This document shows, in pieces, positions 6,334 to 13,824 of a stretch of 13,824 nt of DNA. The stretch comes from Prasinococcaceae sp. CCMP 1430. Its lineage: Eukaryota > Prasinodermophyta > Palmophyllophyceae > Prasinococcales > Prasinococcaceae. The stretch covers positions 81,127-94,950 of the forward strand of contig RQSC01001393.1 of assembly GCA_013416795.1 (NCBI GenBank). Reading direction: 5' to 3'. A program made the translations under genes and the position numbers. How positions within the stretch are numbered: the stretch's first letter is position 1; every line of letters starts with the position of its first letter. Under the pieces are notes generated by a model. The model saw nothing but the letters and a program-made list of their open reading frames with translations. It did no database searches and was not told where the DNA came from.

Positions 6334-8956
6334 TCACGCCGCCTCCTTGAGAGCGGTCATGTACTCCCCAAGGGCCCACAGAGGGAAGATGTTCCTGTAC
6401 TGCGCGTAGGTGATCATGCTGCGAGATCCGCGCGGGCGCGCCCGTCAGCGGCGAGCGAGCGGGCGCGGGCGCGACAGCGCGAGTAAGCACGCTCAGCGAC
6501 ACCAGAGCGCGCTGCGGGCTCGCACCAGTTGCGGTTGAACACGCCCATGATGGACTGTTGTGGCCAGTCGCCCGAGGGCAGCTGCAGACCCATCAGCACC
6601 TTCGCCGCGCGGTGCATCGGTGCCGCATCGCGTTTCATCTGGCCGCACGCAATCAGCGCCAGCATCACCCATGCTGTGTTGACGATGTGCGCGTAGTCCA
6701 GGCTCGAGTACACCTTATCCTGGCAGCTGAGATACGACTCGCCCCAGCCGCCCTCGGGCAGCTCCTTGGACAGCAGGAAGTCAGTCGCCTTGCGGATTGC
6801 CGCACAGCTCTCGTATGTTTCGCCCGCGGCGAGCAGGCCTTTGATGCCGAACCAACCCGCGTAGGTGAAGCACACGCCCCAGCTGCCGTACCAAGACCCG
6901 TCGGGGCGCTGGATGGACAGGAGGAAGTCCTTACCGCGGGCGATGGCGCGGTCGATCTCGGCACGGCGCACGCCAGGGTGCTGCTCGCGAAAGGCCGCGA
7001 GCGCCGTCATGCACGCCGACGAGCACTCGACGTAGTCGTAGTCGATCATGATGTCGCCGAAGGTCTCCGCTGGATTGAAAAACTCCACCCACGGGTAGGA
7101 GCGCGTGTTTTCGTACGTGGCGAAGCCGCCGGTGCCGTTCTGGTACGACAAGATGATGTCCACGCACTCCGCCAGGCGCGCGGGGCTAATTGACTCGCCG
7201 ACGAGCTCGGAAGGCAGCTTGGCTAGCGTGAGCGCCGCCTTGAGGCCCTCCGACGAGCAGTCGGAGATGGGCCAGCCGTGGTCCTGCGTGGAGAACGGCC
7301 ACGCGCCCTTGCTCTTGTGGCGATACCAGTCGCCGAGCTCGCCGAAGGCCTCCACCCGCACCTGCGAGCGGTCGATGTAATCGTGCGCCGCGCGCAGATA
7401 CGGGGCAAAATTGTCGAGGCACTCAGGCCCCGCCGCCGCGAGCGCCTGCACCGCGAACGAAGTGTCCCACAGCTGGGACCCGTTGTATCCTTGCATCTTC
7501 ATGCCGTCCTCGGCGACCCATAGGTAGTCCGGCACGCGAGCCTTGTGCCTCCGGAACGCCAGGCTGTTGGGGTCCTCGATGTAGCAGCAGAGCATGTTGA
7601 TCACCTTCGTAGACGTGGCCAGCACGTGTCAGCGCAGTGAGTGCGCGCGCACACGCGCGCGCGCGCACGCACACGGCCACCACACGCACTCGCACACGCT
7701 GTTGGGCGCTCTATCCTACCTTGTTCACTGGCCCGATGTCGATGTAGCGGGTGTTCTCGTCCTCGTAATGCACGTGCTTCATCGCCTCCGCCAGCGCGCG
7801 CTTGCGCATCCAGTGAAGGCAACCACCAGGCAGCAGCAATGGCTCCGAGCGGTGGAGTGCCCACCACACGAGGTCCTGCACGAAGGGGTGCGGGTAGTAC
7901 AGGTCTTCGCTTGCGCACGCCGAGCGCGCGGCGTCCCAGTCGACCGCCCCGTACCCGCCAAGCGAGGCGTAGAGCTCCTCCTTGAGCTGATCGGTAACCT
8001 CGCTCCGCGGGGCGACGAAGCGCTTGCCGTAGACGTAGCTCATCGGCAAGTAGACCATGCGGCAATGGCACCAGAAGCGGCCTGGGTGCATGGGGTTGAG
8101 CGTGTACGGCAGGCACCACATCTCGGGCGGCATGGGGTTGAGCCCCTCCCACTCATACACGCCCAGCAGTGCCAGCCAAAACTTGCCCCACGATGGCGTG
8201 CCCACCACGCCGCACTCGCGCGCGCCAATCCACTCCAGCGCGGCGCGGCACGCGTCGTCCGAGCGGGGCGCCCCCAGTAGCCGCATGCTGACGTACGACA
8301 GCACCGTGCCGAACATGGTGGAATGGCCCTCGATGTGAAGGCCGTACCCGCCGTCCTCGTTCTGGTGATTGCGCAGGTACCGCAGCATCTCTGCGCGGTG
8401 CGTGGCGGGCAGCACTTCGTCCATGCAGCCAACCGCGTGGCACGTTATTACGAGCCCCGGCAGCAGGAACATGGGGCCGCCGTAGTCGCCAGGCCTGAGG
8501 GCGCGGCAGGGGGGCGTGCGAGCGAGCACGCCGGCGGTCAGCGCGCGAAAGAGGGCGGCTGCCGGCGCCGCTACGGACGAGCGCTGCTCGCGCGCGCGCG
8601 CACCAGTGGCCGTCTTCGTCCTGCAGCGTGCCGAAGAACGCGGCACCGTGCTCGATGCTACGCATGGCCTCCGCCGCCGGGCCCGATCCGCGCAGCTTGG
8701 GCGCCTTTGGCGGCGGCGCGCCCTTTGCGCGCTGCAGGCGCATGAGCTCGTCGGCTGAGTGCTTCACCTCGTGCCGCCTGTCAGTAAACGCCTTTCGCGC
8801 GGCCTCCGCGGCGGCGCGCTCCTCGGGCGTGCCCGCGTCGGCGTCCCAGACCCACACCTGCCGCCCCACGTGTGCGTTCATCGTGACGAGCGCGCCGTCC
8901 GCATCGCCCTCGTCGCCGGCGCCCGCGTACGGCGACGCGCACCGCAGGCGCCACAT
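6334..8956 (-). CDS. CAS1: Cycloartenol synthase (oxidosqualene cyclase), four exons
   Basis: Exons on the minus strand are 8956-8604, 8494-7720, 7604-6526 and 6418-6334, giving 763 residues, the usual length for the family. The enzyme cyclises 2,3-oxidosqualene to cycloartenol, the entry to plant-type sterols, normally at the endoplasmic reticulum membrane. The N-terminus [58 protein letters not shown] and [20 protein letters not shown] all fit. The three residues that separate cycloartenol from lanosterol synthases are of the cycloartenol type: Tyr416 in [10 protein letters not shown], His485 and Ile489 in HGWPIS. The catalytic acid is Asp491, but the usual DCTAE motif reads DCSSE. An in-frame ATG at 9043 would add 29 Arg/Ala-rich residues; I chose 8956 because MWRL is the family start. 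Product specificity is inferred from these residues. Confidence 0.94.
6419..6525 (-). other. Intron 3 of cycloartenol synthase
   Basis: The intron is 107 nt, donor GTGCGA, acceptor TCTCGCAG. It splits a Cys codon (TG|C); splicing restores NRNCMITYAQ. The final coding exon is only 85 nt. Confidence 0.9.
7605..7719 (-). other. Intron 2 of cycloartenol synthase
   Basis: The intron is 115 nt, phase 0, donor GTAGGA, acceptor CTACGAAG. Splicing gives DIGPVNK joined to VINMLCC, matching the family. Much of it (about 7640-7700) is alternating GC/AC purine-pyrimidine sequence. Confidence 0.9.
8495..8603 (-). other. Intron 1 of cycloartenol synthase
   Basis: The intron is 109 nt, donor GTGCGC, acceptor GCCCTCAG. 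It splits the Trp codon of DGHWPGDYGG (TG|G); splicing restores this conserved segment exactly. Confidence 0.92.
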
Positions 8957-9601
8957 CGCCGCGCGCAAGCGAGCCCCGCGACTTCGCCTACGGGAACGAT
9001 GCGCAAGCGCCGGCGCCCGACCCCGACGCGAACGCGCCCCCATCAAAATGCATCCATCGGTGCGATGATGTCTCCCGTGGTTACAATGTACTTAATCCTG
9101 AATGTGCGATGCTTTCAGATTCGGATTGCGCCGTCGGAACGCGTGCGAACAGGCGCGATCGATTGTAGGGTCTGCGCTTGACCGGGTCCGAGTGCCCACG
9201 CGTCCAACTGTGATGTGTTTTGAACCTCACGGAGATCGGAGGTTCGGGTTCGCGTGGGGTTGAGTAAGGGTTTCGATGTGGTGACCGCACGTCGATTTGT
9301 ACCTTTCAAAACGCGTTCCCCCGCGCTGCCGCGGCGCTGCGGGCAGGCGCGGGGGCACGGGGCGGCACAGGGCGCCCAGGCGTGGGCGCATGAGCGCGGG
9401 AGGGGGGTGGGTGGGTGTGGGGGGGCTGATCCTCTCCTTCAGCACGCCCTCACTCCCTCGCGCAAGCGCGCCGACCTTGTTGGACGCGAGCCTAGCGCGC
9501 GCTGGCGGGTGCGGGGCGAGGCGGCTCGAGACCGGGAGGAGGCGCCGGTGCAGCGGCGAGAGTGCGCCGGTGCGCCCGCGGGCGGCTGCAAGGTTCCCTC
9601 C
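8957..9601. promoter_or_regulatory. Divergent promoter region between cycloartenol synthase and the K-Cl cotransporter
   Basis: These 645 bp lie between divergent start codons. The stretch 9043-9310 is clearly less GC-rich than its surroundings and probably holds both core promoters. The part from 9320 to 9600 is GC-rich and likely 5' UTR of the cotransporter. The cotransporter frame is open through much of this region, but it contains no ATG before 9602 and its text is not protein-like. No other gene is visible. Confidence 0.5.
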
Positions 9602-12600
9602 ATGGGCCGCGAGGAGGACGAGGTCCACAACCCGCGACACATCGCCGTGGAGATCAAATCCGCGAGGGTCGCCTCAACGCCTGGCACAGATGTGGGCGCG
9701 TCCGGTGCGACCCAGACGCCGGGCAATGCGAATCCCGACGCGACTGCGGCGGGCCATCATGGCCCCACGCCCTACCTCACAAGCTTGAAGATGAGGTCGA
9801 TGAGCGCCTTCTTTGGCAGCGCAGCCGAGGCGAACCTCGACGCCAGCGAGGATGATGGCGACTACGACGACTTGGCGCGACAGAACTACGCGTCCGAAGC
9901 GCGCTGGAGCGACAGCAGCGGTGCGAGCGAGCGTGTGACAAACGGCCTCGCAAGTCCGGTGAGCGCAGAGGTGAGGGAGCGGCGCTCCTCGGCAATCGAG
10001 CTCTTCTCCACTGGAGAGGGCGGCGCGCAGAAGGAGGACGGAGGCGGCGGGGCAGACCTGCTCGGCACGATGATGGGAGTGTTCGTTCCTTGTCTCCAAA
10101 ACATACTCGGCGTCATCCTGTGCGTGCGCGCGAGCGCTCGCCTCAGCGTGCGCGTGGACGCGCGCGTGCATGCGAGCACACGTGCGGGCGTGTGCCGACT
10201 ACCGAGGGTGCTAACAACTTTCGCGCGGGCCTGCAGCTTCATTCGCCTTTCGTGGATCGTGGGCCAGGCGGGTGTGGGCCTGTCGCTCGTCATCGTCTTA
10301 ATGTGCTGCGCGTGCACCACGCTGACGGGGCTCAGTCTGAGCGCGGTGGCAACCAACGGCATTGTCAAAGGTGGCGGGCCGTACTTCCTCATCAGCCGCA
10401 CATTGGGCCCCGAGGTCGGTGTGTCCATCGGCATCTGCTTCTACCTGGGCACATCGGTGGCGGCGTCAATGTATATCCTAGGGGCCGTCGAGACGCTGCT
10501 GGACCTTGCACCAGGCATGCGTTTCGCCTCGGCCGGCGAGCCAACGGTCGACGCCAATGAGTTGCGCGCGTACGGTGCGGCGACGCTCGTGCTACTCGTG
10601 AGCATTGTCCTGTGCGGCGTGAAGTACATAGCACGCGCGGGCCCTTTGTTTCTCGTGCCCGTTTTGGTGTCGGTGCTTTTCATCTACATCGGCGTGCTCG
10701 CCAGCGGTGAGCGCTCGGGCCTGCCTGAGGGCGCTGGCATCTCGACGCAGAACCTGCGGGACAACTGGTCCTTCCCGAGCTACGTGCGCACCACCAGCGC
10801 AGGCGAGCCGGTCGTGCCCGCCGAGGGAGACGACGAGGCCATCGGCGGCGTGCTGTGGCACTTCAACGCGCTCCTTGCGCTCTTCTTCCCGAGCGTGACT
10901 GGCATCATGGCCGGCTCGAACCGCTCGGCGGTCCTTAGGGACGCGCAGAGATCCATCCCAGTCGGCACGCTCTCGGCCATCGGCATCACCACCGCGGTGT
11001 ACGTGATCGCGGTGGTGCTTTACGGCGCTAGTGCGGACAGGGAGCTCCTGCTGGGCGAGCGATTGCTCTCGGCGAAGATCTCGTGGCCCGATAGCACACT
11101 GGTGAGCGTGGGGATCACCCTTTCGACCATAGGCGCGGGTCTGCAGAGCCTCATGGGGGCGCCGCGACTGCTTCAGGCCATGGCCGAAGACGACCTCATT
11201 CCCATTTTCAAATACATCAAGGCGAAGGAGGGGGAGGACCCTACTCGGTGCCTCGCCCTGACCGCAGTAGTGGCGCTGGGCTGCGTGATGGCTGCCAATC
11301 TCGACATCATCACCCCTGCCATCACCATGTTCTTTCTGATGTGCTACGCGGGCGTCAACATGAGCTGCTTCTTGCTTGGATTCCTGCGCACGCCCAATTG
11401 GCGGCCGCGCTGGAAGTACCACCATTGGACGATCTCCCTGCTAGGCGCCGCGCTGTGCCTGGTCATCATGTTCATGATATCATACATCTTCACATTCGCC
11501 GCCTTGGTGGCTGCGGGGCTCGTCTTCTGGTACGTGGGGTCGCGACAGCACGGCCTTAACATGGGTGATGGCCTCAAAAGCGTGCGCTTCGAGCTTGCGC
11601 TGGGCTCCATCAAGGCACTGGGCCACGAGCAGATGCACCCGAAGAACTGGTACCCCAGCCCGCTCGTGCTATGCAAACCGTGGGGCTTGCTGGCCGACGA
11701 CGTGCCCTGCCACCCTCGCCTGATCTCTTTCGCCAAATACCTCAAGAACAAGGGCCAGGGTCTGCTCATGGTGGTCTCTATCCTCGAGGGAGATCTGTCG
11801 AAGCGTGCTGACGAGGCGTTCGAAAAGAAGGAGCGCCTCTCGCAGCACATTCAGGAAGCCGAGTGCGATGCATTCTCGGACGTGATCGTGGCCCAGTCGG
11901 TACGCGAAGGCTTCCGCTCGCTCATTCAGAGCGCGGGCGTCGGCAATCTGCGGCCGAATCTCATAGTCATGCGGTATCCCGAGCGATGGGAGAAGCAGGA
12001 GGCCTCAATGAGCGACGGCGGCCTCTTCTCGCCGGGGGCCAATCCGGTGGGCCGTGGCGAGACGCCCGCCGCGAAGACGCTGCGTTCAACGGACGAAGGC
12101 GCAGGGATGGGGGCGGGGGCAGGCGCTAACGGCGGCCAGTCGCCCGGCCTGGGCGGCCGCAACGGCAGTTTCACACTATCGCGGAGATCTTCACGCCGCC
12201 GGCGCAGGTCGAGCAGCGTCGGGATCGCGCCCATCGCCGACCAATTCGTGAGCATCGTCAACGACTGCCACCACGCGGGCAAGGGCGTCGTGCTCATCCA
12301 CAATATCGATGCGCTGCCGTCATCAAAGTTCGACAAGGAGCGCACTCGCGAGATCATCCAGAATCAGTCCACAATCGACCTGTAGTACGTCATGCGATGG
12401 CCGGGCTCGTGCCGCCATCGTCGCTCGCGGCGCCTCTCTCCGCTCGATGTTTTCAGGCTGCGCTGCCTCCCTGCGCAGTGCACGTGTGCGCTCCAGTCAG
12501 TGGGCTGTGCGGGCGCCGCCACGTCTCTGACGCTCTCTCCCGCGCCTCGTGACTCACCAGCTGGCTCGTCCGCGATGGCGGCCTCATGCTGCTCCTCTCG

Positions 12601-13158
12601 GGCCTGCTGCGGCGCGCGGCGGCGTTCGAGGGATGCCGAATAAGGGTGTTTTGCATGGGAGAGGGGAGCGAGCTCGGGGCGCTCAAGGAGGACGTGCAGC
12701 GTTTCCTGTACGACCTGCGCATGGACGCCACCGTGACGGTGCTATCAGTGGCGGACGCCGACAAATGCCAGCACTGCAATTCGCCCAACCACGACATCGC
12801 GAGGCGACTCGAGACGTACAAGCAGTCCCTTCTGTACGTGCGGGAGTCCGCTTCGAGCGAGCAAAGCGGCGATGATGCGGATCGGAAGAGGGAGCGCAGG
12901 AAAGGACGGGTGGCCCAGGGCGTGCCCTCGGAGGCGCACGTCACACATTGCTTGCACGCGTCGCTCAAGCTCAACGCCACCGTGCGCCTGCATTCGACGG
13001 GCAAGGCCGCGCTGGTGCTGCTGTCAATGCCACCCCCTCCACCCGATGAGCCGGCGAGCAACTACATGACTTACATGGACGCGCTGCTGGTGGGCATCAC
13101 TACGCCCACGATGGTCGTCCGGGGGTACAGGCGCAGCGTGGTTTCAATATATCAATAG
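9602..13158 (+). CDS. K-Cl cotransporter (SLC12 cation-chloride cotransporter, KCC branch), three exons
   Basis: Exons 9602-10119, 10237-12384 and 12561-13158 give 1087 residues, typical for the family. KCC proteins move K+ and Cl- together across a membrane and set cell volume and chloride. An acidic cytosolic N-terminus (1-150) precedes about twelve membrane helices (roughly 155-600) and a large C-terminal domain. Ion-site motifs are visible: NILGVIL at 167-173, Tyr242 in CFYLG, and PSVTGIMAGSNRS near 390-402. TM8 reads STIGAGLQSLMGAPRLLQA, the KCC form, without the Na+-site serine pair of NKCC. The C-terminus has STIDLYWLVRDGG, a paired LASLKLNATV segment and the terminal SVVSIYQ. A Ser/Gly/Arg-rich insert at about 761-843 is probably disordered. 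The ATG at 9602 is the only in-frame one upstream of the membrane domain. It converges on the E2 gene, 106 bp apart. Confidence 0.94.
10120..10236 (+). other. Intron 1 of the K-Cl cotransporter, in-frame length
   Basis: The intron is 117 nt, donor GTGCGT, acceptor GCCTGCAG, with a branch-point-like CTAAC at 10211-10215, 21 nt before the AG end. Because it is a multiple of three and has no stop, the unspliced frame reads through it. Splicing gives GVILFIRLSWIVG, the conserved first membrane helix. Confidence 0.9.
12385..12560 (+). other. Intron 2 of the K-Cl cotransporter
   Basis: The intron is 176 nt, donor GTACGT, acceptor CTCACCAG. The donor G completes a false TAG stop. Splicing joins TA to C to make Tyr in IDLYWLVRDGG, a segment conserved in all cation-chloride cotransporters. 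Confidence 0.93.
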
Positions 13159-13264
13159 CGCCACTGGCCGCACGTGCGGGCCGGGTGCGCTGTTTGTCGT
13201 GTACAGATGCGGGGCCGCGCTGCGCCGCAGCGGGGGTCGCACTGGCTGCGGTTGGCGCCTGCCG
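13159..13264. other. Convergent 3' intergenic region, K-Cl cotransporter and E2 gene
   Basis: Only 106 bp separate the two facing stop codons. A GC-rich inverted repeat, CGCTGCG and CGCAGCG around one base, lies at 13218-13232. No AATAAA is seen on either strand. The 3' UTRs probably overlap. Confidence 0.55.
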
Positions 13265-13822
<558 letters not shown>

Positions 13823-13824
13823 GC

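Noticed and set aside
8957-9043. Arg-rich 29-residue extension of cycloartenol synthase from the ATG at 9043, possibly a targeting peptide
   Set aside because: The family starts at MWRL and needs no plastid or mitochondrial targeting. The extension is what random GC-rich sequence would encode. It is not excluded.
9180-9260. A possible tRNA suggested by GGTTCGGGTTCGCG
   Set aside because: No T-stem pairing around the TTC loop and no cloverleaf on either strand.
9254-9601. N-terminal extension of the cotransporter frame upstream of the first ATG
   Set aside because: It begins at GTG, has no ATG, and is Arg/Gly/Ala-rich. The family-like acidic N-terminus starts after 9602, so this is taken as 5' UTR.

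Overview
The window looks like GC-rich nuclear DNA from a unicellular alga or other protist. The genes are eukaryotic: a Fam20-type kinase, an Sfi1-like repeat protein, a mitochondrial carrier, a cycloartenol synthase, a K-Cl cotransporter and a UBE2E-type ubiquitin-conjugating enzyme. Three genes are interrupted by short GT-AG introns (107 to 176 nt), and the junctions restore well-known family motifs exactly. Cycloartenol synthase is typical of photosynthetic eukaryotes and some other protists. The extreme GC content and very tight gene packing make a haptophyte-like alga my best guess, but nothing here fixes the lineage.

Six genes alternate strictly in strand (+ - + - + -). From left to right they are: (1) a Fam20C-like kinase with an N-terminal coiled coil and an Ala-Asn-Gly repeat linker, with its 5' end unresolved; (2) on the minus strand, a 633-residue protein with nine Sfi1-like motifs, six of them spaced exactly 33 residues apart; (3) a mitochondrial dicarboxylate/tricarboxylate (oxoglutarate-malate) carrier in two exons; (4) on the minus strand, a cycloartenol synthase in four exons; (5) a K-Cl cotransporter in three exons; (6) on the minus strand, a UBE2E-class E2 enzyme in one exon.

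The alternation leaves two divergent promoter regions (4283-5120 and 8957-9601) and three short convergent 3' regions (224, 180 and 106 bp). The first divergent region holds three poly(A) runs, a TTTTTC microsatellite, an AT-rich island and a perfect dyad. The second holds an AT-richer core and short elements that resemble the region upstream of the kinase gene.

The genes serve unrelated housekeeping roles (protein phosphorylation, basal body/centrosome, mitochondrial transport, sterol synthesis, ion balance, ubiquitylation) and do not form a pathway or cluster. I see no mobile element, virus, CRISPR array, rRNA or tRNA. The points most worth checking are the architecture and start of the kinase, the exact 33-residue repeat register of the Sfi1-like protein, the DCSSE variant of the cyclase active-site motif, the in-frame (multiple of three) intron of the cotransporter, and the GTRCG donor bias.
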